From the NCBI RefSeq assembly GCF_016859125.1, contig NZ_CP069338.1, positions 1,488,001-1,552,000 of the forward strand: a DNA stretch of 64,000 bases. The letters are read 5' to 3'. Origin of the DNA: Archangium violaceum. GTDB lineage: Bacteria; Myxococcota; Myxococcia; Myxococcales; Myxococcaceae. Below, one piece after another: positions 8,304 through 16,691 of the stretch (position 1 is the first letter of the stretch; every line of letters begins with the position of its first letter). Below the pieces are notes generated by a model. It was not told where the DNA came from and searched no databases. It was given only the letters and a program-made list of their open reading frames with translations. The position numbers and the translations under genes were made by a program.

Positions 8304-10130
8304 TCAATGTGGCGCGGAGGGGAAGGTCGAAGCCTCGGCCGGGCGGGTCGTTTCCGTGCGCATCCGCTCGGTCAGCAGGTAGTAGTAGCGGTGCAGCAGG
8401 AGGTTGAGCGGATCCACGCGGAGCGCCTCGGTGTAGCGCGCCAACGCGGCGTCGAGCACGTTCTGGGCCTCCAGGACGATGCCCTCGTCGAAGAGGGCAC
8501 GCGCGCGGGCCTCCGCGTTCGGCCGGGTGGTGAGGAAGACCTGACGCAGCCGCTCCACCGCCGTCACCGGCACCCCGGCGGCAATGCAGCGGGCCACCCC
8601 CTGGAAGTTGCCCCGGGAGGCATCGAAGCGCGCGCGGGCCAGCGGCTCACCAAGCGTCCGTCTGGCGACCTCCAGCTTCCCCCGGAGCGCCTCGAGCGCC
8701 TGGCGCTGCTCGGTGGGAAGGGGCCGATGCCAGAAGGGCTCCAGCCGACGCTCGGCCTGGACCACGCGCCGCATCACCTCCGCGAAGTCCGCATGCGGGT
8801 GGATGGCCAACAGGGTGTATGGATCCTGGCTGCACGCGGCGGCGCGCGACAGGAGCCGGGCAAGCTCCGGATCCGGCGTCGGCTCCGTGGGAGGCGGCGC
8901 CAGCGCCTGGGCAACCATGCGGCGCACGTCCTCGGAGGACTCGGAGAAGCGGAGGATGTAACCCTGGCGACCGCCCCAGGTGCGAGCCTCCTCCGCGGGC
9001 AGCAGGCGCACCACGTCGCACGAGCACTCGAGCGCCCATCCATTGTGGGTGAGCTCCGCCCGCATGCGGGTGCCGAGCCGTGGCAGCTGCCCGTCCGCGG
9101 CGATGCGCATGCCCTCCTCGCTCAGGTCGTTCACGAGCACCGGTCGCAGCCCCAGGCCTTGAGGCTCCTCGAGCCTCACGCGGAAGGCCGGGGGCGCGAT
9201 GCAGCCGAAGGCGGGCCGCCGCATGGCCTCGTGCAGCGCGGCGCGGAAGGCCCGGGCGCTGGCGAAGCGGTCATCGGGACGCAGGGACATGGCCTGCATC
9301 AGCACCGCGGAGAGCGCCCGCGGCACGCGCTCCTCGATGACGTGGGGCGGCAGCGGCCGGGTGGGCTTGTGCACGAGGAGCATCTCGCCCATGCGCCCGC
9401 CTCCGCCGAAGGGCAGCCGCCCCGTGAGGAGCCGGTAGCCCAGCACCGCGAGCGCGTACAGGTCCGTGCGCCCATCCGGCTCGGCGCGCACCCACAGCTC
9501 GGGCGCGAGGTAGGCCGGACTGCCCACCACCATGCCGGCGGCGAGCTCCTCCTCGGAGAACCCCGCGGCCAGCGTGGCCGCCATGCCGAAGTCGAGGAGC
9601 TTCACGCGCCGCTCGCCGTCCCGGTCCGTGGTGAGGACGAGGTTCTCCGGCTTGATGTCGCGATGGATGACGCCCCAGGCGTGCGCGGCCTCGAGTCCCT
9701 CCAGCACCTGAGACAGCAGGAACACGGCCTCCGCGGGAGGCAGCGGCAGCGGCAGGCCCGACAGGGCGGTGCCATTGACGTACTCCATGAGGAGACAATG
9801 GTGGCCGCTGGGCGCCTGGCGCATGTCGAGCACCCGGGCCACGCTCGGGTGGACGAGGTGCTGGGCGGAGCGGGCCTCCGAGTAGAAGCGGTCGAGCACG
9901 GCCGGATTGTCGGCCATGTGCGGGTGGAGCACCTTCACGGCGAAGTGCGCGCCGCTCGACGAGTGCTCGGCGAGGTACACCGTCCCGAGCGCCCCGGCGC
10001 CCAGTTTGCGCACGAGGACGAGCGGCCCGTAGCCCATGCCGGACAGCGCCTCGCTGTCACATGGAGCACCTTCGGACCGGGTGCATGGAACGTTCGTTGG
10101 ATGTTCGGTGAAGCAGTGGTTGCAACCCAT
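8304..10130 (-). CDS. Ser/Thr protein kinase with PilZ domain and DnaJ-like/TPR tail
   Basis: This 608-residue cytosolic protein starts MGCNHCFTEH. It has Cys3, Cys6, Cys16 and Cys24 before the kinase, which could form a small metal site. The kinase (about 35-300) has every catalytic element: GAGALGTVY, Lys66 in FAVKVL, HRD at 156-158, DFG at 180-182 and LAPEL. A PilZ domain follows (about 345-440), with FRVRLEE and VNDLSEEGMRI; the usual RxxxR arginines are only partly kept, so c-di-GMP binding is uncertain. The C-terminus has a segment like a J-domain without HPD (DPYTLLAIHPHADFAEV, then a tail ending ARARFD) and a TPR-like repeat (ALARYTEALRVDPLN). There is no transmembrane segment. The start avoids a 29-codon upstream extension with unconserved composition. 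Confidence 0.9.
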   Translation of the reverse strand: MGCNHCFTEHPTNVPCTRSEGAPCDSEALSGMGYGPLVLVRKLGAGALGTVYLAEHSSSGAHFAVKVLHPHMADNPAVLDRFYSEARSAQHLVHPSVARVLDMRQAPSGHHCLLMEYVNGTALSGLPLPLPPAEAVFLLSQVLEGLEAAHAWGVIHRDIKPENLVLTTDRDGERRVKLLDFGMAATLAAGFSEEELAAGMVVGSPAYLAPELWVRAEPDGRTDLYALAVLGYRLLTGRLPFGGGGRMGEMLLVHKPTRPLPPHVIEERVPRALSAVLMQAMSLRPDDRFASARAFRAALHEAMRRPAFGCIAPPAFRVRLEEPQGLGLRPVLVNDLSEEGMRIAADGQLPRLGTRMRAELTHNGWALECSCDVVRLLPAEEARTWGGRQGYILRFSESSEDVRRMVAQALAPPPTEPTPDPELARLLSRAAACSQDPYTLLAIHPHADFAEVMRRVVQAERRLEPFWHRPLPTEQRQALEALRGKLEVARRTLGEPLARARFDASRGNFQGVARCIAAGVPVTAVERLRQVFLTTRPNAEARARALFDEGIVLEAQNVLDAALARYTEALRVDPLNLLLHRYYYLLTERMRTETTRPAEASTFPSAPH

Positions 10131-10416
10131 CGCCGCCCCCCAGCGCGCCTGCCTGCAAGGCGGCGCACCAGTGAAGCTTTGCAACCTCCATGCACCCTTG
10201 CTTCGTCGAGGATCCAACGGGGCAAGGGGCAGAAGTGCCGTGGGCGGCTCGTGGAAAGATGGGGTTGGCCTGTAATTCCTGCAGACGCCTCCCTGAAAAA
10301 AAGGGAGGAATACTGTTCTTCCTCACCCCGCCACGGGCGTCGGGACCGGGCGGGAACGCGTCGTGTCAGGCCTGAACTGGCTGGAGGAACCGTAGCCCCG
10401 GCAACACACCCGGAGC

Positions 10417-11211
10417 TCAGTGGAAGACGGCGGAGAGGGAGTCGAGAACCGGACGGCGGGTGGGCGGAGTCTGGTGCGCGTGGTCGTAGAAGCACTCGGG
10501 CCCGAGGTGCTCGATGAGCGCACGCTCCCGCTCATCGCCCCTCGGGGTGCCCGCCTCGGTGGGCGCTTCGTAGGGCTGGACGAGCACGAGTCCCTCTCCG
10601 AGCGGCCTACGACAATCCTCGGGCAGCGAGGCGAGACGCTCGCCGAACATGCGCACGAACGGAGGGCCGAAGAAGTTGCGCCAGAAGAGGCCGGGGAGAC
10701 CCTCGCTGTAGTTCCGCACGGTGAAGGTCTCGATCGAGCCGATGCCATCGTCGCTGGGAACCAGCCGTCGGGTCTTGCGCTCGGCGTCCTCGTCCAGAGC
10801 GGCCACGGCCAGAGGAGAGCTCACGAGGCGCATGACTTCAGCCACCTGCTCGGCATGAGCCGCACGCCAGGTGGGATTGGACGCCCGCCTCGCGGAGGAA
10901 TACCAGACAATGCGTCCGTTATACCGATAGGGCGGAGAATCAATGCGAGCGGGAGAGATGCTGATGAAATCGCTGTCTGTCCGGGCCGCGATGCAGAGGG
11001 ACCGATGCTCCTCGTATGTCGCGAGGAGCGCACCATGGTCGATGCGGTCGGGATCGAGCTGTTCGTCGAAGGAGGGCGTGCCTCCGTATCTCTCCGGCAC
11101 GAACCAGCGATGCTTGACGAGAACGAGCCGGAGAATCTCCTGGACCACCGTGCTCGAAGGGCGGCCTGGCGGAAGCTCGATATCGGTCGTGAGATAGCGC
11201 AGGCGAGCCAT
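10417..11211 (-). CDS. immunity-like protein (SitI/Imm52-like) paired with the nuclease lipoprotein
   Basis: This 264-residue protein has no signal peptide or membrane segment and so is probably cytosolic. It begins 9 bases after the stop of the lipoprotein toxin gene on the same strand, the classic place for a cognate immunity gene. Its aromatic-rich C-terminal half (GLPGLFWRNFFGPPFVRMFGERLASLP) recalls immunity proteins of the Imm52 type found beside nuclease toxins, though I cannot test this. Its role would be to bind and block the PD-(D/E)xK nuclease in the producing cell and its kin. The assignment rests mainly on gene order. The protein itself shows no catalytic motif. It is the last gene of the manC-toxin-immunity run. 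Confidence 0.6.
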   Translation of the reverse strand: MARLRYLTTDIELPPGRPSSTVVQEILRLVLVKHRWFVPERYGGTPSFDEQLDPDRIDHGALLATYEEHRSLCIAARTDSDFISISPARIDSPPYRYNGRIVWYSSARRASNPTWRAAHAEQVAEVMRLVSSPLAVAALDEDAERKTRRLVPSDDGIGSIETFTVRNYSEGLPGLFWRNFFGPPFVRMFGERLASLPEDCRRPLGEGLVLVQPYEAPTEAGTPRGDERERALIEHLGPECFYDHAHQTPPTRRPVLDSLSAVFH

Positions 11212-11220
11212 GGGCGATTC

Positions 11221-12741
11221 TCAGGGTGAATACCGCACGTGAGCCATACCGTCACGCTCCAGGCCCATCAATGCATTGCGTAGCGGCTGGGTCATGTATG
11301 TCTTCCCCTCGGGGTGCTTCGCGGAACGAATCCACAGCTCGATATGGCCTCCATGGTTCCGCACGTACTCGATCATGGCCTTGAGGTTGCCTGTGTAGGC
11401 CAGTTCCTGGCGTGCCTTCGCTTCCACGAAACGGTAGGGCTGGCCCCACACCAGCTCACTCGGGTTGCCACGCACCGAGTCCGGGATGAAGCCCTGCGCA
11501 TGACTGCCCGGCGGAGGCATCATCAACGCGGTGTTCTTCTCGAAACCACCTGCCTCGAGCATGCCGTCCTCGAAGACATTTCCCGCCTTTTTGTTGGCGA
11601 GGATGGAGCGGTAGCGCCGCTCCCACTCCGGGTCCACCGCGGAGGAGAAACTCCGGTACTTGTGAGGATGGCGGAACTGGTAGTCCACCCAGCGCTGGGC
11701 CATGTGCTCGGCACTTCCAGGCACCAGACGCGTGCCGTCAGGGAGCGTGCGCATCCCCAGCACGGGCAGCGCCTGCCCGGGATTCAGGGCATTGGCGGCC
11801 AGGCGCAGGGGCTGTTCCAGCGTCCCAGCCACCCGCTCGAGGAAGGCCAGCTCCGCCTCCGTCAGCGAGCCGCCCCTGTCCGCGGCTCGCTGGAGGACGC
11901 GTTCAATCTCCTTCACATCCTCGGGGCTCAAGTGGGAGGCAACGCGGGAGAGCACCCGCACCTCGTCCAGGCTCCTGCCAGTGACGAGCGCTACCCGCTG
12001 TAGCGCGGCCTCGCCGCCCTTCTTCAGCAGCTTGCCGTTGGCGAACGGCAACACCACGCCAAGGACATGGATGAACCGCTCGGGATGGCTGAGCCGATGG
12101 CCGGTGAAGCTGTAACCGGAGACGGCCGCCTCCAGGTCCGTCACCTCACTGATGAGCGGTGTGAGGCCGAGGGTCAGCTCCAGCAACAGCTCCTCCGGGG
12201 AGTACGTGTCCTCGGGGGGTGGCGTGTAGTCGAGATGGGGCGGGGCCTTCTTGCCCAGCTCGATGGCGGTGGCGAGGGCGGAGCGGCTGGCCAGCAGGTA
12301 GAGCGCGACCTCCGGGGGACTCCGACGCAGGAAGTCCGGGTCGTCCGTATGGGCGTAGGCCCAGGCGAGCGTGGCGCGCACGAGCGCATCGAGGGACTTC
12401 TCTCGCAGCGGGTGCTCGGTGAGGCGGTGGCCGGGAGCGATGCGCCGCAGGTGCGCGGCGTGCGTCTCCATCAGACGCATGCCCCACTGCAGGTACTCCT
12501 CCAGCTTCGCCTCCACCGCCGACCAGCGCGCGGCCTCCTCCGGACTCATGGAGCCACGGGAGGTGGTTCGCGGTGATGACGGAGGCTCCGAGCGCCTCCA
12601 ATCCGCGCGCTCCGGACCGGAGGAGAGGGCCCATGCCCGGGTGCGCGAGGCCCTACCGGACTCCGGCCCCGCGCAGGCCATCACCAGGAGCAGCAGGGCG
12701 CTGCCGATGATCCACCCCGGTGCGCCCCGTCCCACACGCAT
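11221..12741 (-). CDS. SitA-like lipoprotein toxin with C-terminal PD-(D/E)xK nuclease domain
   Basis: This 506-residue protein starts MRVGRGAPGW with a signal-II peptide ending LLVMAC (Cys23). A helical middle part follows. Near residue 200 the segment ISEVTDLEAAVSGYSFTG, followed by HRLSHPERFIHVLG, resembles the pre-toxin 'TG' region of polymorphic toxins. The C-terminal 120 residues look like a nuclease: GNVFEDGMLEAGG, then IPD at 419-421 and FVEAKA with Glu440-x-Lys442, matching the PD...ExK triad. A lipid anchor, variable C-terminal nuclease and adjacent immunity gene are the layout of Myxococcus SitA toxins, which pass between kin by TraA/B outer-membrane exchange. No SitB-like gene is present. 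The start is ATG 12741; a GTG lies two codons upstream. The gap to manC is 9 bases, so it may be co-transcribed with it. Confidence 0.72.
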   Translation of the reverse strand: MRVGRGAPGWIIGSALLLLVMACAGPESGRASRTRAWALSSGPERADWRRSEPPSSPRTTSRGSMSPEEAARWSAVEAKLEEYLQWGMRLMETHAAHLRRIAPGHRLTEHPLREKSLDALVRATLAWAYAHTDDPDFLRRSPPEVALYLLASRSALATAIELGKKAPPHLDYTPPPEDTYSPEELLLELTLGLTPLISEVTDLEAAVSGYSFTGHRLSHPERFIHVLGVVLPFANGKLLKKGGEAALQRVALVTGRSLDEVRVLSRVASHLSPEDVKEIERVLQRAADRGGSLTEAELAFLERVAGTLEQPLRLAANALNPGQALPVLGMRTLPDGTRLVPGSAEHMAQRWVDYQFRHPHKYRSFSSAVDPEWERRYRSILANKKAGNVFEDGMLEAGGFEKNTALMMPPPGSHAQGFIPDSVRGNPSELVWGQPYRFVEAKARQELAYTGNLKAMIEYVRNHGGHIELWIRSAKHPEGKTYMTQPLRNALMGLERDGMAHVRYSP

Positions 12742-12750
12742 GACCACGGC

Positions 12751-13815
12751 CTACAGGAACTTCTCGCGCTTGCGGGCCTTGAGGGCCTCCACCACCTTGC
12801 GCACGTCCTGGCTCTTGTCCTTGGGCACCACCAGCACCGCGTCGCCCGAGTCCACCACCACCATGTCGGTGAGGCCCACCACGGACAGCGGGCGCTTGTC
12901 GGCGATCACCACGCAGCCCTTGCAGTCCACCACCACCGCCTCGGGACCGGAGACCACGTTGCCATGCTCGTCCGCGGGACGCACCTCGGGGATGGCGGCG
13001 AAGGAGCCCACGTCCGACCAGCCGAAGTCACCCGGCAGCACCGCGATGTTGGTGGCCTTCTCCATCACACCGTAGTCGATGGAAATGGAGGGCAGCTTCG
13101 GGAACACCTTCTTGAGCACCGCCGCGAAGGTGCGCTTGCCGGCCGCCTTGCGCAGCGCGTCCAGCCCCTTCTTCATCTCCGGCATATGCTTGTCGAAGGC
13201 CTCCAGGATGGCGTCCGCCCGGAAGACGAAGATGCCCGCGTTCCACAGGTACTCGCCCGACTCCACGTAGCGCCGGGCCGTCTCCACGTCCGGCTTCTCG
13301 CGGAAGGCCTTCACCTGACGACTCCCGCCCTCCAGCGCGCCGCCCACCTGGATGTAGCCGTAGCCCGTCTCCGGGCGGTTCGGTTTGATGCCCAGCGTGA
13401 CGAGGTGCCCCTTGGCGGCCACCTGCGCGGCCTCGGCGATGGTCTTCTTGAAGCCGGCCACATCCGCCACGTGGTGGTCCGAGGGCAGGACGACCAGGAT
13501 GCCCTCGGGGTCCTTCGCGGCCACCTGCACCGCCGCCAGGGCGATGGCCGGCGCGGTGTTGCGCGCCACCGGCTCCACCAGGAGGTTCTTCTTCGGCAGA
13601 CCCTTCACCAGCTTCGCCGCCTGCTTCGCGTGCAGGGGACCGCAGACGATGAGGGTGTCCTTCACCGAGGCCAGTCCCTTGAGGCGGGAGGCGGTGTCGG
13701 TGATGAGCGGGTTCTTCGAGGCCAGGGGGAGGAACTGCTTGGGCCGCGCCTTGCGCGACAGCGGCCAGAAACGGGTGCCGGAACCACCGGCCATGATGAC
13801 GGGATGGATGTTCAT
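12751..13815 (-). CDS. manC: mannose-1-phosphate guanylyltransferase
   Basis: This 354-residue nucleotidyltransferase makes GDP-mannose from mannose 1-phosphate and GTP. The N-terminal signature IMAGGSGTRFWPLSRKARPKQF is complete (residues 7-28). Later come VLPSDHHV, ETGYGYIQVG, KAFREKPD (the FVEKP-like sugar site), WNAGIFVFRA and FGWSDVGSFAA, in the family order. The protein ends about 100 residues before the full-length bifunctional type, so it has no phosphomannose isomerase domain. The start at 13815 matches the family; the upstream extension of 23 codons does not. It is divergent from the SGNH/MBOAT genes, with 118 bases between them, and is followed without a real gap by the toxin and immunity genes. 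Confidence 0.93.
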   Translation of the reverse strand: MNIHPVIMAGGSGTRFWPLSRKARPKQFLPLASKNPLITDTASRLKGLASVKDTLIVCGPLHAKQAAKLVKGLPKKNLLVEPVARNTAPAIALAAVQVAAKDPEGILVVLPSDHHVADVAGFKKTIAEAAQVAAKGHLVTLGIKPNRPETGYGYIQVGGALEGGSRQVKAFREKPDVETARRYVESGEYLWNAGIFVFRADAILEAFDKHMPEMKKGLDALRKAAGKRTFAAVLKKVFPKLPSISIDYGVMEKATNIAVLPGDFGWSDVGSFAAIPEVRPADEHGNVVSGPEAVVVDCKGCVVIADKRPLSVVGLTDMVVVDSGDAVLVVPKDKSQDVRKVVEALKARKREKFL

Positions 13816-13933
13816 GGGGCGCGCACCATAGCGCCTCGCCTGCCGACCGCCAGGGGCACGCCTGCTCGGTTGCCCAACGAACACCGGCAGGAGTTTTGAC
13901 CGCGCCGCGAAAAGCCAGTCTCATGCCGGTGCG

Positions 13934-16690
13934 TTGGAGTCAAAGCACACATCGGTCTTGGTGACGCTCGCCCTCACGCTGGCGCTCGCTGTGGGGTTGT
14001 CCCTCGTCCCACAGCTGCCGGAGGCGTGGCGGCCCATTCCCAGCCTCGCCAAGGGGCCGGTGATGCCGCAGCTCGTCGCGCTCGTCACCACCTCCAGCGC
14101 CGCCTCCAAGCGCAAGGCCGTGGGCGTCGAGCCCGATACCGACACGAACGCGCCCGAGGTGCCCATCCTCCCCGAGGAGGATGAGCCCGAGGAGGATGCA
14201 ACCGAGGTGGCCGAGGCCGAGGGCTCCGACGCCGGAACTCCCGAGCCCGCGCCCGAGGTCGCCGAGTCCGACCCCCTGGGTCTGGCGGGCCTGGGCCCCA
14301 CCCAGCGCGCCAAGGCCCTGCGCATGGAGGCCCTGCGCGAGAAGATGGGTGCCCAGCACGTGGACCTCGAGCCCGGCTGCCGGCGCATGGGCGCCTCCGG
14401 GTGCGAGGAGAGCGGGCTCGCCCCCTTCTTCGACGCGCTGCGCGCCCTGCACGAGGGCCGCCGAACCCAGCCCGTGCGCGTGGAGCACCTGGGCGACTCG
14501 CTGATCGCCTCGGACCACATCACCGACGTGGCGCGCGTGCGGCTGCAGGATCGCCACGGCTCGGGCGGCAAGGGCTTCCTCTACATCGATCGTCCCACCC
14601 GCTCCGGCCGCGGCGTGCGCGCCGGCCAGGCCTCCCCGGGCTGGGTGTTCACCCGCATCATCGATCGCGCCCCGCCGAAGGACCGGCTGCCCTTCACGGG
14701 CGTGGCCTTCGCCGCGGGCAACGCGGGCCCCCAGGACGTGCGCTTCGCCATCGGGGACGCGCGCACGGCGGAGATCTTCTTCCTCGCCCAGCCGGGCGGC
14801 GGCTCCGTGCAGGTGCTCGTGGACGGCAAGCCACTGCAGCGCGTGCAGACGCGCTGGACGCCCGCGGAGGTGGCCTACGCGCCGGTGAAGCTGCCGGCCG
14901 ACGCGAAGACGCTGACACTGAAGACACGGGGCAAGGTGGAGCTGCACGGCGTCTCGCTGGAGAACGGCAACCCCGGCGTGGTGTACGACACCATCGGCCT
15001 GCCGGGGGCCTACGCGGGCGTCTTCCTGCGCACGCACCAGCCCTTCTTCCGCGCGCAGATGCGCCAGCGCAAGCCGTCGCTGGTGGTGCTCATGTTCGGC
15101 GGCAACGAGGCCTTCCGCCTCTCGCGCGACTGGACGAAGCCGGAGGAGATCAAGAAGGAGGCGCAGGCGCTCGTGGAGCTGGTGCGCGAGTCCGTGCCGG
15201 ACGCCGCGTGCCTCGTCTGGTCGCCCATCGACGCGGCCGTACGCACCATGGGTGGCGAGCTGGTGCCGCGCCGGGGCTCGCGACTGGTGGCGGACATCTT
15301 CCGCGACGTGGCGAAGGAAGGCGGCTGCGCCTACTGGGACGCGCTCAACGCCATGGGCGGCGAGGGCTCCGCCATCCGCTGGCTGTCGGCCGGCATGCTC
15401 AACGAGGACCTCATCCACCCGCGCGCGAAGGGCTCGGACCTGCTGGGCCACCTCTTCGACCTGGCCATCCAGCGCGCCTATGCCGCGAGCCGCCCTCCCC
15501 CCCTGGTGGCCCACGACCCTACCGGCCTCCAGAACGCCGAGAAGACCCTCACCGCCACCTTCAAGCGGATGAGCTCGCTGGAGAAGGGCGAGGAGGCCCG
15601 GCTGGGCATCCTCCAGCTCGGGGCCTCGCACACGGCCTCGCACTACTTCACCGACGTGGTGCGCAACGCGCTGACGAAGCGCTTCGGGGACGCCGGGCGC
15701 GGCTTCATCGCCGCGGGCAAGGCGTCGGATCGGCTGAAGCCCGCGGGCGTCTCGCGCGAGCTGACGGGCGAGTGGACCATCGAGGACGCGCTGCAGGCCA
15801 CCACGCCGGGGCAGGCCTGGGGCCTCAGTGGCATCCGCGCGGTGGGTGCCCCCGGCGCCGCGTTGCGCATCCGCTTCTGCGAGGGCTGCGACGCCGCCCC
15901 CACGCCTCCCGCGCGGCTCTCCCTCTATTGGCTGGATGGGCCCGGTGCCGGGCAGATGGAGGTGAAGGTGGACGGCAACGCCATGCCTCCCGAGCCGCCT
16001 CCCCCCGAGCCCTTCACCACGCCCACGGTCCGCATCCGCTCCTTCCCCGTCACCGGCACCGCCCACGAGGTGGAGGTGCTCAACAAGGGCGGCGGGACCC
16101 TCACCGTGCTGGGCGCGGCGTTGGACCTGGAGCAGCGCGGCGTCACCTACGACGCGGCGGGCCTGCCGGGCTCCACCGCCTCCACCCTGGCCAGCGAGGA
16201 TCCTCAGGCGCTCGCCGCGCAGCTCTCCTCGCGCAAGCCGCAGCTGCTCGTCTTCTGGTACGGCACCAACGAGAGCGGCCAGGCGGACCTGGACGCGGAG
16301 AAGCTGCGCTCCGAGTACGGTGAGCTCATCGCCCGCCTCAAGAAGGACGCGGGCGGCGCCGAGTGCCTCCTGATGGGCACCACCGATCGGATGCAGCAGG
16401 GCCCGGACGGCACGTGGACGGAGGCCCCCGCGCTCGCCAGGGTGCTGACGGTGCTGCCCGAGGTGGCACGCGCGCAGGGCTGCGCGTACTGGTCCGCTCG
16501 GGCGGCCATGGGTGGGGACCACGCCATGCCGCGCTGGCAGCGGGATGGACTGGGCCACACCGACGGCACCCACCTGACGCCCGAGGGCTACGAGAAGCTC
16601 GCGGGCATGTTCCTCACCGATCTGCTCGCGGCCTACGAAGCCTTCAAGGCCCAGCCGCCGGCGCTCGCCTCGGAAGTCCAAGGACGCTGA
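13934..16690 (+). CDS. membrane-anchored protein with two SGNH-hydrolase domains
   Basis: This 918-residue protein has an N-terminal membrane anchor or signal (residues 7-26) and an acidic Pro/Glu linker (65-125). Two SGNH domains follow. Domain 1 has HLGDSL with Ser189, GGNEAF at 389-394 and DLIH (Asp492, His495). Domain 2 has QLGASHTA (563-568), WYGTNES and DGTHLTPEG; the Asp after the first Gly is replaced by Ala. Each also carries a GLPG-ending strand pair of a jelly-roll-like insert. SGNH proteins beside MBOAT acyltransferases usually transfer acetyl groups onto polysaccharide, as in the AlgI/AlgX-J and PatA/B systems. The stop is one base before the MBOAT start. The start codon appears to be TTG without a clear Shine-Dalgarno, so the exact N-terminus is uncertain. 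Confidence 0.82.
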   Translation: MESKHTSVLVTLALTLALAVGLSLVPQLPEAWRPIPSLAKGPVMPQLVALVTTSSAASKRKAVGVEPDTDTNAPEVPILPEEDEPEEDATEVAEAEGSDAGTPEPAPEVAESDPLGLAGLGPTQRAKALRMEALREKMGAQHVDLEPGCRRMGASGCEESGLAPFFDALRALHEGRRTQPVRVEHLGDSLIASDHITDVARVRLQDRHGSGGKGFLYIDRPTRSGRGVRAGQASPGWVFTRIIDRAPPKDRLPFTGVAFAAGNAGPQDVRFAIGDARTAEIFFLAQPGGGSVQVLVDGKPLQRVQTRWTPAEVAYAPVKLPADAKTLTLKTRGKVELHGVSLENGNPGVVYDTIGLPGAYAGVFLRTHQPFFRAQMRQRKPSLVVLMFGGNEAFRLSRDWTKPEEIKKEAQALVELVRESVPDAACLVWSPIDAAVRTMGGELVPRRGSRLVADIFRDVAKEGGCAYWDALNAMGGEGSAIRWLSAGMLNEDLIHPRAKGSDLLGHLFDLAIQRAYAASRPPPLVAHDPTGLQNAEKTLTATFKRMSSLEKGEEARLGILQLGASHTASHYFTDVVRNALTKRFGDAGRGFIAAGKASDRLKPAGVSRELTGEWTIEDALQATTPGQAWGLSGIRAVGAPGAALRIRFCEGCDAAPTPPARLSLYWLDGPGAGQMEVKVDGNAMPPEPPPPEPFTTPTVRIRSFPVTGTAHEVEVLNKGGGTLTVLGAALDLEQRGVTYDAAGLPGSTASTLASEDPQALAAQLSSRKPQLLVFWYGTNESGQADLDAEKLRSEYGELIARLKKDAGGAECLLMGTTDRMQQGPDGTWTEAPALARVLTVLPEVARAQGCAYWSARAAMGGDHAMPRWQRDGLGHTDGTHLTPEGYEKLAGMFLTDLLAAYEAFKAQPPALASEVQGR

Positions 16691-16691
16691 C

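Noticed and set aside
7857-10517. Plus-strand ORF of 886 codons opposite the CotH and kinase genes
   Set aside because: A high-GC shadow; the minus-strand kinase has all catalytic motifs.
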